Part shown: in pieces, positions 54,717-64,000 of the stretch
Position numbering within the stretch: the first letter of the stretch is position 1
How the letters are laid out: each line of letters begins with the position of its first letter
Assembly (NCBI RefSeq): GCF_014639255.1
Contig: NZ_BMFV01000018.1
Span: 26,250 to 90,249, forward strand
DNA from: Pullulanibacillus pueri
GTDB taxonomy: Bacteria; Bacillota; Bacilli; Bacillales; Sporolactobacillaceae
Length of the DNA stretch: 64,000 bases
Direction: 5' to 3'
Notes under the pieces: generated by a model
Database searches by the model: none
Told to the model about the DNA's origin: nothing
The model's input: only the letters and a program-made list of their open reading frames with translations
Made by a program: the position numbers and the translations under genes

Positions 54717-55310
54717 GTTGAAGGAAATGGCGACGTAACTGCTAAGCTAGGAGCTAACAAGTGATGCTGCTGGCTTATGGTATGGATTTCCGCTCCAGGC
54801 CGCTCGCTTTCCTCATACCCACAGGAAGTGGGTAGGATCGGTGTTGTCACAGGACGTGACGATTTTAGCCGATCGTCCTAAGTGGCCTCAGCTAACTTGG
54901 GAATGGGCTATTTGTTCCCAAGTGGATCTTCAGACTCGTGCTATTTCCGAAGGAGTCTCGCGCCTTACGCTCCAATCCACTTAATAGCAGTTGATGCTTT
55001 TCTCAACGGGTATCAACGTTGGTAGAATTAGCGTTGTCACCTCCTGCCTTTGTCTCATACGGTTCTTGCGTATTTCCTTCGTTTGATATGAATCGTGAAC
55101 TCAAAAACAATCTTACTTAGCGTAGGCAGAATACGTAGACTCCTGTGGGACAGCACGTGTCTGAAGACCCCTAGATCACCCCAAAAAACAAAAAACGTTT
55201 TTCGGGGACCCCGGTTGGGTGGGTTGTCCGTGAGGAGGCTGAAGCCGTGCCCACGGAAAGCGGAGTATTCTGCCGAAGCGGTTGTTTAACACCCGATGAA
55301 GTCAGTGTAT
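54717..55310. repeat. Dispersed repeat element, copy B
   Basis: The left half has GGATTTCCGCTCCAGGCCGC, CTCATACCCACAGGA, TAGCCGATCGTCC and GTGGCCTCAGCTAACTTGGG. The right half has GACTCCTGTGGGACAGCACG, GAGGAGGCTGAAGCCGTGCC and TATTCTGCCGAAGCGGTTG, running opposite. One variant of the hairpin unit lies in reverse at about 55,178-55,220. The whole 1-kb gap between lcfA and the DUF350 gene lacks a supported gene apart from 55574-55654. Confidence 0.85.
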
Positions 55311-55573
55311 TAGAGCTGACACACTTATAGAATCTACGTCGGAATCTATTTCAATGACAGCACACGATGTGAACGGATCCTTTAAAATAAAACAACCCTT
55401 TACGCATTATTAAATACAGCGTTTTGCTGAAGAATTCATTCCCAATAAGCTCAAATAAAAAAACAGCAAGAAGTATACTCACTCCTCACTGATCTTTTAC
55501 TTATCTTAATAATGTCGGAAAAACCTAAGTGCTGTTTTTCACGAGAGAATGTGTTCAAGCACTGATGGGTCTT

Positions 55574-55654
55574 TTATTGTATAGCAAGGTAGATGATACC
55601 GGCAGCACCGAAAATCACACAGCAACCAATCAATATTTTTGCCAAAGTTTCCAA
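55574..55654 (-). CDS. Possible 26-residue membrane peptide
   Basis: A TTG at 55654, 8 nt after AGGGGG, opens METLAKILIGCCVIFGAAGI and a short tail, one hydrophobic span. The spacing is good, but such short frames arise by chance. Confidence 0.45.
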   Translation of the reverse strand: METLAKILIGCCVIFGAAGIIYLAIQ

Positions 55655-55726
55655 AATGACATCCCCCTAGTGACCTTATAAAGGGCAAATAGTGATGAAT
55701 CAAACGATTGACATGCGCCCTTCTTC

Positions 55727-56134
55727 TTAATACAAGCTTTGTCCGATGACATAGGATAACCCCATGGAAATAATCATCGCAATGAGACCTACCGCAATAT
55801 TTCCTTTTTCAATTTCATCATCAATTTTAAAGGATGGGGTCAAAAATTCAAAAATAAAGTATCCCACTAATAATAGTAAAAATCCAAAGGCCCCTTGAGT
55901 TATCGTCGTGAGCAGCGGTTCTCCCGTGCGAATCGAAAAGCGGAAAATATTTGCAATCCCAAATATTTTCCCTCCAGTCGCCATGGCCACAGCAACATTT
56001 CCATTTTTAATTTCATTCCAATTTCGATATTTTGTCAGTAATTCAAAAATCGCGAGAAAAACAACACCACACACAATGACAACACTAAAATAGCCTAATG
56101 TTTCAAAATAAGTATTCTCCCATAAGTGCTCCAA
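55727..56134 (-). CDS. yshE: DUF350 membrane protein (YshE-like)
   Basis: The 135-residue protein has four hydrophobic spans in two similar halves, each with a loop carrying IKNGNVAVAMATGG or IEKGNIAVGLIAM, the DUF350 repeat. It lies between lcfA and mutS2, as yshE in B. subtilis. The function is unknown. Confidence 0.88.
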   Translation of the reverse strand: MEHLWENTYFETLGYFSVVIVCGVVFLAIFELLTKYRNWNEIKNGNVAVAMATGGKIFGIANIFRFSIRTGEPLLTTITQGAFGFLLLLVGYFIFEFLTPSFKIDDEIEKGNIAVGLIAMIISMGLSYVIGQSLY

Positions 56135-56179
56135 TACCTATCCCCCCTAAAACAAGCCTAACCGCCACGAAGATGACTA

Positions 56180-58543
56180 TTATTTTAATTCAACGATCGT
56201 CACACCGCCGCCACCCTCGCCTGCACCACCTGAACGATATCCTTTGACCCGAGAATGATGCTTCAGATGGTTTTCAACCCCCTTACGAAGGACTCCTGTC
56301 CCTTTACCATGAATAATAGATACGCGTGAATAGCCTGCCACAAGGGCTTTATCAATATATTTATCCAAACGATAAATGGCATCTTCAAAGCGTTCTCCTC
56401 GTAAATCGAGTTCGGTTTTCACCGTCGTATTGGATGCACGAACATTGACAACCGGTTTGACCTCTTTTTCGGCTTTAACCGCTTTTAAATTGGTTGCCGC
56501 GATATTCATTTTCATAATCCCGACTTGAACCAAATACTCTTTATCGCTAATTTTCTCAATGATATGTCCTTTTTGCCCAAAGCTAATCACTTTGACCTCT
56601 TGTCCGGGTTCGAAGGCTATTGACTCTTTTTTCTTATACGATTGAGTCACCGGTTTGGATTCATTTGATAATGAATCCAACGCTTGGTCAAGACGCTTCT
56701 TTGCATCTATGATCTCGTGTTCTTTGACATTTTGCGGTTGCGCTTGAAACCTTCGTAATGTTGCAATAATCTCAGCGGCGTCTTTTCTAGCCTTATCTAC
56801 CGACTCTCGCGCAGTCTCTTCAGCTTTTTGTAAAATCTTTGACCGCTCGTTTTCCAGCTTAATCCGCTCAGCTTCCAGCTCATCTTTTAACCGTTCAATA
56901 TCATGTTCATAGCGTTTTGCCTTTTGTTCAGCCGCTTCAGCCTCTCTTTGGCTCTTTTCAAGGGCAGCAATCATCTCATCGACTTTCGCCGTTTCTCCGC
57001 TGATCTGCTGCTTCGCTTCCTCGATGATTTCATCTTGAAGCCCTAGTCGTCGTGAGATTTCAAAGGCATTACTCCTCCCCGGTACCCCCATTAATAATCG
57101 ATAGGTTGGACGCAAGGTTTGCACATCGAATTCAACACTGGCATTAATCGCCCCTTCACGTTCATAAGCATATGCCTTCAGCTCACTATAATGTGTCGTG
57201 GCAATAATGCTCGCACCACGCCGAAAAACATAATCTAAAATGGCGATAGATAAAGCTGCCCCTTCTTGTGGATCTGTTCCAGCACCGAGCTCATCAAAAA
57301 GCACAAGACTACGAAAATTCACCTGATCTAAGATATTCACAATGTTGGTCATATGAGAAGAAAAGGTACTCAAGCTCTGCTCAATAGATTGTTCGTCACC
57401 GATATCAGCGAAAATATCTTCAAAGACATTCACAGTTGAGCCTTCATCAACAGGAATATGCAAACCCGACTGCGCCATGAGCGTCAGAAGTCCTACAGTT
57501 TTTAAGGTGACTGTTTTCCCTCCTGTATTCGGTCCTGTAATTATAATCGCCTGATAGTCTTTTCCCATATGCACATTAATAGGCACAACGTCCTTAGGAG
57601 CAATTAAAGGATGGCGAGCCTTCTTAAATTCAAGCTGGCCGTCATCGCGTAAGGCTGGTTTCGTCGCCTTTAGAGCATGAGAAAATTTTGCTTTAGCAAA
57701 AATAAAGTCAAGGTAACCTAATTGCTCAACATTAGCAATTAAAAGGTCGGCAACCTCCGCCACTTGTTCCGTTAGAGCCATAAGAATACGTTCAATTTCA
57801 TGTTTTTCTTTGGCACGTGCTTCACTCAATTGATTGTCAATATCAACAACCGCTTGCGGCTCAATAAACACCGTTGCCCCTGAGGAGGATTGATCATGGA
57901 CAATGCCCCCGAAAGAATGGCGGTATTCTTGCTTAACCGGGATGACATAGCGATCATTACGGATGGTGACGATACTTTCAGACAACATCTTCTGTGTATT
58001 TGAGGAACGGATCATACTTTCTAGCTTTTCTTTGATTCTAGCATCTAACGTCCGAATCTGAGCACGAACGGTTCGCAGCTTATCACTCGCGCCATCCATT
58101 ACACGACCAGAATCATCAATACAAGAGGTGATCTCTCTTTCAAGAGTACCCGGGGGATCAATATAGGCCACGCGTTCCTGTAAAATGGGGAGTGCTACTT
58201 CTTCCTCCTCAAGTTCAGCAAAAAACTTTTTCATTAACCGACTGGTACGGATAGAATCTCCTATCGCGTTTAATTCACTGGGTGAGAGCATACTGCCAAT
58301 CGTCGCCCTTTTAATAAAAGGCCGCACCTCAGTCAATCCCCCAAAAGGAATATTGCCGCGAAGCCGGTAGACATTCACACCCTCATCGGTTTCGTCAATT
58401 AAATGCTTGACCTCTTCTAAAAGTGTTTTCGGTTCCAGTTGTTCCACCCAATCCTTCCCTAAGGAAGAGGCCGTATGATTTTTTAATTGCTCTTTTATTT
58501 TTCCATATTCTAATAAAGAAAGTGCGCGTTGCAACGCTCTCAT
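56180..58543 (-). CDS. mutS2: MutS2 protein with Smr nuclease domain
   Basis: The 787-residue protein has the MutS-type ATPase (ITGPNTGGKTVTLKTVGLL, LFDELGAGTDPQEGAAL, SIIATTHYSELKAYA), a coiled coil (about 510-620) and a C-terminal Smr domain (LDLRGERFEDAIYRLDKYID, IIHGKGTGVLR). MutS2 acts on recombination intermediates and on collided ribosomes, not in mismatch repair. Confidence 0.95.
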   Translation of the reverse strand: MRALQRALSLLEYGKIKEQLKNHTASSLGKDWVEQLEPKTLLEEVKHLIDETDEGVNVYRLRGNIPFGGLTEVRPFIKRATIGSMLSPSELNAIGDSIRTSRLMKKFFAELEEEEVALPILQERVAYIDPPGTLEREITSCIDDSGRVMDGASDKLRTVRAQIRTLDARIKEKLESMIRSSNTQKMLSESIVTIRNDRYVIPVKQEYRHSFGGIVHDQSSSGATVFIEPQAVVDIDNQLSEARAKEKHEIERILMALTEQVAEVADLLIANVEQLGYLDFIFAKAKFSHALKATKPALRDDGQLEFKKARHPLIAPKDVVPINVHMGKDYQAIIITGPNTGGKTVTLKTVGLLTLMAQSGLHIPVDEGSTVNVFEDIFADIGDEQSIEQSLSTFSSHMTNIVNILDQVNFRSLVLFDELGAGTDPQEGAALSIAILDYVFRRGASIIATTHYSELKAYAYEREGAINASVEFDVQTLRPTYRLLMGVPGRSNAFEISRRLGLQDEIIEEAKQQISGETAKVDEMIAALEKSQREAEAAEQKAKRYEHDIERLKDELEAERIKLENERSKILQKAEETARESVDKARKDAAEIIATLRRFQAQPQNVKEHEIIDAKKRLDQALDSLSNESKPVTQSYKKKESIAFEPGQEVKVISFGQKGHIIEKISDKEYLVQVGIMKMNIAATNLKAVKAEKEVKPVVNVRASNTTVKTELDLRGERFEDAIYRLDKYIDKALVAGYSRVSIIHGKGTGVLRKGVENHLKHHSRVKGYRSGGAGEGGGGVTIVELK

Positions 58544-58567
58544 CCTTTCTTATCTCTCAGTCATCTC

Positions 58568-60301
58568 TTATAAATGTCCCTGTTTAGGGGTACTAATAAA
58601 GGCTTCAAAGCTTGCTCTATCCATAGTATTCAGCACCGTCTGCGGTTCAATCCAGCCCTTGCGCGCGGCTGCCACACCCGTTGGCATGTCATCAAGCATA
58701 TCAAGCGAATGAGCATCCGTATTAATCGCGATTTTCACATGATGTTCCTGAGCCTTTCTCACCCATTCCGATGCTAAGTCTAAGCGAGTAGGATTCGCGT
58801 TTAATTCTAGTGCTGTTCCTGTCTCATGCGCCATATTTATCAGCATTTCCATATTAACAGGATAGCCTTTTCGTCGGCCAATAATGCGACCTGTCGGATG
58901 GGCAATCAAGCGGACATAAGGATTTTCCATGGCTTGGCGAAGGCGGTGCATAATGGTGGCTTCCTCTTGAGAAAAACTCGTATGGATAGCTGCAATGACG
59001 AAATCCAGTGTTTTTAATGTTTCATTTTCAAAATCCAAACGCCCATCGGCAAGAATATCCATTTCCGTTCCCGCAAAGATTTTAAACGTCTTTCCGTACG
59101 ATTGATTCAACCGATCAATCTCCATTCGCTGATCAATTAAACGCTGTTCATCCAATCCACCCGCTACTCGCAAGGACTTTGAGTGATCAGTTATAACGAT
59201 ATACTCATACCCCTTCTTGATCGCCGCTTCTGCCATTTCTTCTATTGTATAGGCACCATCACTGTAAGTCGAGTGCATATGAAGATCTGCCTTAATGTGA
59301 TTTTCTTCAATAAAAGGAAAGTCACTAAGTGTTGCCGCGATGTCTACTTCCTCTTTTCCAACTCGAATCTCTGGCGGAATAGTACAAAGTCCAAAATGAT
59401 TGAAGAATGCTTCTTCAGAAGAAAAGGTGATGACTTCACCCGTTTCCTCCTGCTCCACGCCATATTCACTAATTTTCTCGCCACGACTTTTAGCCAGCTG
59501 ACGCATCTTCACATTATGGTCCTTTGAACCGGTAAAATGATGCAAGGCCGTTGCAAACTCAGCTTCTGCCACAAAGCGAAAATCCACCGAGACCCCATAC
59601 TCATCGTTTAACATTATCGACATTTTCGTCTCGCCCTGCCCGATGATCTCTTGGACCGCAAGCTTTTCTTTTATACTTTCAGCGACTTCCATAGGCGCTT
59701 CAGTCGCAATGACAAAATCTAAATCCTTAATCATTTCTCTGAGACGGCGCAAACTCCCCGCCCTTGAAAAGCGCTGAATTTGTGGGATCTCAGTCAGGAC
59801 ATTTTCGATCATAACGGACAGCTTAACCATATAATCGATCGGCAAACGTTCAGGTTTTTGTGTAGATTCCTCAACCGCCTTTAAAATCTTTTCCTCTGTT
59901 TTCTTGCCAAAGCCTTCAAGCGTCTGCACCTTTTCATCTATACATGCCTGTTTTAAGGTCTCGAGATCTATGACCCCTAGTGTTTGATAGAGTTTAGCAA
60001 TTTTCTTTCCGCCAAGTCCCGGTAATTTCAATAGAGTAAGCACTCCTTCAGGGACTTCTTCTTTTAATTGATTCAAAAGTGCAGACTCCCCTGTTTCAAG
60101 CAATTCATGAATCACTTGCGCCGTCCCTTTTCCAATCCCTTTAAGTTTCCCTGGCTCTTCAATTTGCGCCATACTCCGATCATCATTTTCTAAGGCCATC
60201 GCCGCTTTCCGATAGGCTGATATTTTAAAAGGATTTTCACCTTTGAGTTCTAAATAGATAGCGATTTGTTCTAAAGCTTTAATGATTTGTTTTTTATTCA
60301 T
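58568..60301 (-). CDS. polX: DNA polymerase/3'-5' exonuclease PolX
   Basis: The start at 60301 has GAGGTG at 8 nt. The 577-residue protein has helix-hairpin-helix motifs (LKLPGLGGKKIAKLY), a PolX nucleotidyl transferase site (MIKDLDFVIAT with two Asp) and a C-terminal PHP domain (KADLHMHSTYSDG, IAINTDAHSLDML). It serves in base excision repair. Confidence 0.94.
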   Translation of the reverse strand: MNKKQIIKALEQIAIYLELKGENPFKISAYRKAAMALENDDRSMAQIEEPGKLKGIGKGTAQVIHELLETGESALLNQLKEEVPEGVLTLLKLPGLGGKKIAKLYQTLGVIDLETLKQACIDEKVQTLEGFGKKTEEKILKAVEESTQKPERLPIDYMVKLSVMIENVLTEIPQIQRFSRAGSLRRLREMIKDLDFVIATEAPMEVAESIKEKLAVQEIIGQGETKMSIMLNDEYGVSVDFRFVAEAEFATALHHFTGSKDHNVKMRQLAKSRGEKISEYGVEQEETGEVITFSSEEAFFNHFGLCTIPPEIRVGKEEVDIAATLSDFPFIEENHIKADLHMHSTYSDGAYTIEEMAEAAIKKGYEYIVITDHSKSLRVAGGLDEQRLIDQRMEIDRLNQSYGKTFKIFAGTEMDILADGRLDFENETLKTLDFVIAAIHTSFSQEEATIMHRLRQAMENPYVRLIAHPTGRIIGRRKGYPVNMEMLINMAHETGTALELNANPTRLDLASEWVRKAQEHHVKIAINTDAHSLDMLDDMPTGVAAARKGWIEPQTVLNTMDRASFEAFISTPKQGHL

Positions 60302-60377
60302 CGGGCTCACCTCTTAGTCAATTAAAAATATAGGAGGCATCCACCATGAGCGATGAATGCCGGTCCACAATCTTATG

Positions 60378-60929
60378 CTATTGTAAAAGTGAAGAATCTG
60401 AGAGTTCCATCCACAAGTTTTGTAGTTTATTAGAAAGGTACGGTGTGTTTTCAACCATTAAATGGGCCATATAAGAATGATCAATCATTTTATCCATTCC
60501 CGCATAAGGCGCAATAGCTCCGATAAAGAGCAAGATAAATACGACAAGATAGATTTCAACGAAACCAAACAGGCCACCTAACCAGCGATTCACTGTCCTT
60601 AAAATGGGCAAATCAGCAAGAAAATCAAGCATAGAACCCAAAATTTGCCAAACAATTTTCACAGCAATAAAAATGATAACAAAAGCAATGGCCCTATAAA
60701 AGGCTGATTCAAGACTTGCGTGGCTTAATGTTGCAAAGAAATTATTTGAAGTCTCATCAGGAAATGGAATCCATAGCTTGAGAATTGGTGATAGTTTGTC
60801 ATAATACAGAAAAGCCACTATGTAAGCAACTACAAAACCTGTCAAATGGATAATCTGTAAAACCAATCCTCTTCGCATCCCCACGAAAAATCCCGCAATG
60901 AGAAGGATAAGTATTATCAAGCTCAGCAT
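60378..60929 (-). CDS. yshB: CvpA-family membrane protein (YshB-like)
   Basis: The 183-residue protein has four membrane spans and the CvpA pattern GFFVGMRRGLVLQIIHLTGF and RTVNRWLGGLFGFVEIYLVV. It is placed upstream of polX and mutS2, as yshB in B. subtilis. The exact function is unknown. Confidence 0.88.
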   Translation of the reverse strand: MLSLIILILLIAGFFVGMRRGLVLQIIHLTGFVVAYIVAFLYYDKLSPILKLWIPFPDETSNNFFATLSHASLESAFYRAIAFVIIFIAVKIVWQILGSMLDFLADLPILRTVNRWLGGLFGFVEIYLVVFILLFIGAIAPYAGMDKMIDHSYMAHLMVENTPYLSNKLQNLWMELSDSSLLQ

Positions 60930-61286
60930 ATTGATGTCCCCAACTTTCTTTTTCTCTCCGCTTAACGGTATTTCGCTAAACGCATCTCTATCATCTATAA
61001 ATTAATGAGCAGGCCCCTCTCCCTTGGGCTCTGTCTTTATTAGAGGTGCACTTCTGACCCACCAACTATAAGTCTATAATATCATATCAAAAAGATGTCG
61101 AATTGAAAAACCTCTATTCTTAATTGTTGTAAAGTGCTGTTAAACGATGTAACATCCTTTGTAAGACTATCCAAAAACGCCGATGATTCCAAACGAGGTT
61201 TTGTTTCAATCACTAATGCCAATGCGCACAAATTTTATTATAATAAACTCAAAAACTGAAAGCGTATACTTATCGGAGGTTAGGAC
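60930..61286. other. Divergent intergenic region between cvpA and the glycerate kinase gene
   Basis: No coding frame or repeat is seen. zapA, which stands here in B. subtilis between cvpA and rnhC, is absent. The plus strand has TTATTATAATAAAC around 61,235 as a possible -10 region for the kinase gene. Confidence 0.6.
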
Positions 61287-62423
61287 ATGAACATTCTCAT
61301 TGCACCAGATTCATTTAAAGGAAGTGCCTCAACAACAGAAGTCGCTCAAGCGATACGCGCAGGCATTCTTGAGGTCCTTCCAGATGCCGAAACCACTATA
61401 CTCCCGATGGCTGATGGCGGCGAAGGTACAACGCACGCCCTTGTAGCAGCCTCCCACGGGGAACTGTTCACAACAACAGTCCATGACCCTCTCGGACGGC
61501 CGATTATAGGTGAATATGGTGTTATCCATCAAAAAACAGCCGTTATTGAACTCGCGTCTGCCTCAGGGCTCACCACTTTAAAACCTTCTGAACTCAATCC
61601 CTATGAAGCTACAAGTTACGGTACCGGTGAACTTATGATCCATGCACTCAATCAGGGAATAAAACATTTCATCATCTGTCTCGGAGGAAGCGCAACGAAT
61701 GATGGTGGAGCTGGATTGCTCCAAGCCCTTGGCTTCCGATTCTTAGATAAAAATGATGAGCCACTCAGTTCTGGAGGATTAGCACTACAAAAACTACATA
61801 GCATTGATGTTTCTCATGTGGATCCTCGAGTGAGAGAAGCCCAGTTCGAGATCGCTTGTGATGTCACCAATCCCCTCATTGGTCCGAATGGCGCTTCCGC
61901 CATCTTTGGTCCTCAAAAAGGGGCAACGCCCAAAATGGTAGCGGCACTCGATCACGCTTTAGCCATTTTTGCCGATTGTATTGAAAAGGAACTGGGGGTA
62001 AAGATCCATAACCTGCCTGGTGCCGGTGCGGCTGGCGGTACTGCGGGCGGTCTAATCGCCTTCTTAAACGGAACATTAAAGCCTGGCATTACAATGGTCA
62101 CCGAAGCACTGAATCTCGAAAACCTAATCCAAGAAAAGGCTTTTGATCTGCTCCTAACAGGCGAAGGAAAAATTGACGGTCAAACCGCTTCAGGGAAAGT
62201 GGTGGCAGGCTTAAGCCAATGGGCAAAACAATATCATCTTCCTGTGATTGCCCTTGCGGGGGCAATTGAAGGGGATCTCACGCCATTATATGAAAAAGGT
62301 CTAACAAGTGCATTTAGTATTGCCGATGGTCCTATGAGCTTAGAAGACTCTATGGAAAAAGGAAAGGTCCTACTTCAAAAGCAAACCGCGCGGCTATTTC
62401 GTTTAATCACTCAGTTTTTATAG
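61287..62423 (+). CDS. glxK: Glycerate 2-kinase (GarK/GlxK family)
   Basis: The 378-residue protein begins NILIAPDSFKGSASTTEVAQ and has ADGGEGTTHALVAA, CLGGSATNDGGAGLLQALGF and LLTGEGKIDGQTASGKVVAG, all diagnostic for type 1 glycerate kinases. It phosphorylates D-glycerate for entry into glycolysis. CGGAGG precedes the start. It is not part of this cluster in B. subtilis and no other glycerate or glyoxylate genes adjoin it. Confidence 0.94.
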   Translation: MNILIAPDSFKGSASTTEVAQAIRAGILEVLPDAETTILPMADGGEGTTHALVAASHGELFTTTVHDPLGRPIIGEYGVIHQKTAVIELASASGLTTLKPSELNPYEATSYGTGELMIHALNQGIKHFIICLGGSATNDGGAGLLQALGFRFLDKNDEPLSSGGLALQKLHSIDVSHVDPRVREAQFEIACDVTNPLIGPNGASAIFGPQKGATPKMVAALDHALAIFADCIEKELGVKIHNLPGAGAAGGTAGGLIAFLNGTLKPGITMVTEALNLENLIQEKAFDLLLTGEGKIDGQTASGKVVAGLSQWAKQYHLPVIALAGAIEGDLTPLYEKGLTSAFSIADGPMSLEDSMEKGKVLLQKQTARLFRLITQFL

Positions 62424-62505
62424 GTGTATTTTGTTTGCCCTTAATTAAAGCATTTTAGAACTCTCCCTTTCTAGGTTATAATGGCCTTATAGGAGAGTGA
62501 ATACT

Positions 62506-63456
62506 TTGAGTCAAGCGGTCATTAAGCTCCATCAAAACGATTTAAAAATTCTACAAACACGCTATCAAGACGTGCTATCTAATAAGTTACCTCCTGGGGC
62601 TGTATTTCGTGCCGAAACTGGAGGATGTGCCATAACTGCGTATAAGTCAGGAAAAGTCCTTTTTCAGGGAAAAGACGCGGAAGCTGAAGCTGCCAAATGG
62701 GAAAGTTTAGCACCTAATGATACAAAGAAAAAGACACCTGCCCCTGTCTTGCGAAAAAGTGTCGAAAGCCATGCCTACATGCCGCCGCAAAACATTGCAG
62801 ATTTAGCGATTATTGGATCAGATGAAGTTGGAACGGGTGATTATTTCGGTCCACTGGTTGTCGCCGCTGTGTTTACTTCAAAAGAAGATGGTGATTTACT
62901 TCGATCATTAGGTGTTCGTGATTCAAAAGCGTTAACGGACGAACGAATTGGAAAGATTGCTGAGGAAATTTCACAGCATGTCATCTATAGTATTCTTGTA
63001 TTGCCTAATGAAAAGTATAATGCGCTTCAAGCCTCTGGTTATAATCAAAACAAATTGAAAGCTGTTTTACATAATCAAGCCTTACAAAATGTCCAAGCTA
63101 AAATTGATCAACCTTTTGACGGTTTCCTTATTGATCAGTTCACCACACCGAGTAATTATTTTAAATTACTGTCAGATCGTAAGATGGTGATCAATCAAAA
63201 GATTTTCTTTAAAACCAAAGGGGAATCTGTCCATCTTTCAGTCGCTTGTGCCTCCATTCTTGCTCGCCATCGCTTTCTACAAGAAATGGATCTTTTGTCC
63301 CAAAAGTGCGGTGTTCTTCTCCCGAAAGGGGCTGGCCCTCATGTAGACACCGTTGCTGCACGGATTATTGAAACCCAAGGCGAAGCGGCATTGAAAAAAA
63401 TCACAAAATATCATTTCGGCAATACTGAAAAGGCTAGAAAACTTGTTAAAAGGTGA
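62506..63456 (+). CDS. rnhC: Ribonuclease HIII
   Basis: The TTG at 62506 follows AGGAG and is preferred to the GTG at 62497. The 316 residues have a TBP-like N-terminal substrate-binding domain and the RNase H2-type active site IIGSDEVGTGDYFGPLVVAA, with further acids in VRDSKALTD and FLIDQFTTP. It removes RNA from RNA-DNA hybrids. Confidence 0.94.
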   Translation: MSQAVIKLHQNDLKILQTRYQDVLSNKLPPGAVFRAETGGCAITAYKSGKVLFQGKDAEAEAAKWESLAPNDTKKKTPAPVLRKSVESHAYMPPQNIADLAIIGSDEVGTGDYFGPLVVAAVFTSKEDGDLLRSLGVRDSKALTDERIGKIAEEISQHVIYSILVLPNEKYNALQASGYNQNKLKAVLHNQALQNVQAKIDQPFDGFLIDQFTTPSNYFKLLSDRKMVINQKIFFKTKGESVHLSVACASILARHRFLQEMDLLSQKCGVLLPKGAGPHVDTVAARIIETQGEAALKKITKYHFGNTEKARKLVKR

Positions 63457-63477
63457 CCTTTAGAAGGTCACCTTTCT
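63451..63477 (+). terminator. Terminator of rnhC
   Basis: AGGTGACCT and AGGTCACCT pair around TTAGA and are followed by TTCTTAA; the rnhC stop codon lies in the stem. Confidence 0.75.
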
Positions 63478-63714
63478 TAACCGTTTAGAAATTATAACTT
63501 AGCTGAAGACCTTATATTTCATGTGAAGGCCTATGCCTGAACTCGTGCTTAGCGAAGCGGTGAAGGATAAGCCACGTTTTCTAAGGTTCCAATTGCAGTA
63601 TATTAGTGCTTTCTTTAGTTGTTTCTCCAATTTTAGGCGCTCGCGTGTGCCTTCCTTTTTGTTGTCTACTGACAACTCATTACCGATTTATTTCGTATAA
63701 TTTAGTTTTGGTGC

Positions 63715-64000
63715 AATTCATATAGATTGCGATGTAACGGGTAGATGGATTTCCGCTCTAGGTCGCTCGCTTTCCTCATGCCCACAGGACGTGGGCAGGA
63801 TCGGTGTTCGACCCACCATCGGGGTCCCCGAAAAGTGTTCTTTACTTTTTGGGGTGGTTGAGGTGCTAGCTTCGGCGGTGTCACACTGACGTGACGGTCT
63901 TAGCCGAAGTTCCTTAATGACGTGACGATTTTAACCGATCGTCCTTAGTGGCCTCAGCTAACTTGGGATGCGTAGTCGAGTTTCCCCTAGTATTTACGAC
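63715..64000. repeat. Dispersed repeat element, copy C (cut by the window end)
   Basis: GGATTTCCGCTCTAGGTCGC, CTCATGCCCACAGGACG, a single hairpin unit at about 63,818-63,859 (CCCCGAAAAGT/ACTTTTTGGGG), TAACCGATCGTCC and GTGGCCTCAGCTAACTTGGG match copies A and B. Only the left half is inside the window. Confidence 0.85.

Noticed and set aside
63702..63884. 60-codon minus-strand frame near the window end
   Set aside because: It lies within dispersed repeat copy C and parallels the spurious frame in copy A.

Overview
The window is a piece of a low-GC Gram-positive, endospore-forming chromosome of the Bacillales type. gerE, gerM, racE, lysC, uvrC, trxA, etfAB, a fad cluster, mutS2, polX, cvpA and rnhC appear in an order close to that of Bacillus subtilis. 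No species can be named from the sequence alone; widespread intergenic repeat elements suggest a genus outside the B. subtilis group.

Positions 1 to about 33,230 are the right-hand part of a tailed-phage (siphovirus, HK97-like) prophage. The integrase lies beside the 3' end of a tRNA-Arg gene, which is the likely attachment site. Reading from the integrase: CI-like and Cro-like regulators share a control region with four operators. An antirepressor and small early genes follow, then a replication and recombination block (SbcC-like ATPase, Sak4-like ATPase, DUF669 protein, DEAD-box helicase, primase/helicase, MazG-like, RusA), an ArpU-type late regulator, packaging genes (HNH, TerS, TerL), head genes (portal, ClpP-like protease, capsid), connector genes, and tail genes up to a tail-spike/endopeptidase protein cut by the left edge. 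The lysis genes and the other attachment site lie outside.

Three expression devices stand out in the phage. The tape-measure gene is interrupted by a 284-nt group I intron. The capsid gene ends at a -1 slippery site that would add a fibronectin type III domain. The tail-chaperone gene carries the usual G/GT slippery site. Two small proteins that look like Acb2/Tad1-type cyclic-nucleotide sponges sit inside the tail module.

At 33.2-34.4 kb a tRNA-Arg(UCU) gene is split in its anticodon by a 633-nt group I intron holding a decayed PD-(D/E)XK homing endonuclease. Upstream of it are three ~127-bp tandem repeats, each carrying a copy of the first bases of the tRNA, and then tRNA-Gly(CCC).

From 34.5 kb on lie host genes: ysnB-rdgB-rph, gerM, gerE, a MarR regulator, racE, sdhCAB, yslB, lysC behind a lysine riboswitch, uvrC, trxA, a fadR-fadB-etfB-etfA operon with a FadR operator, lcfA, a DUF350 gene, mutS2, polX and cvpA. 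A glycerate kinase gene and rnhC diverge from them. A large non-coding repeat family occurs three times (about 40.0-40.8, 54.8-55.3 and 63.7-64.0 kb).
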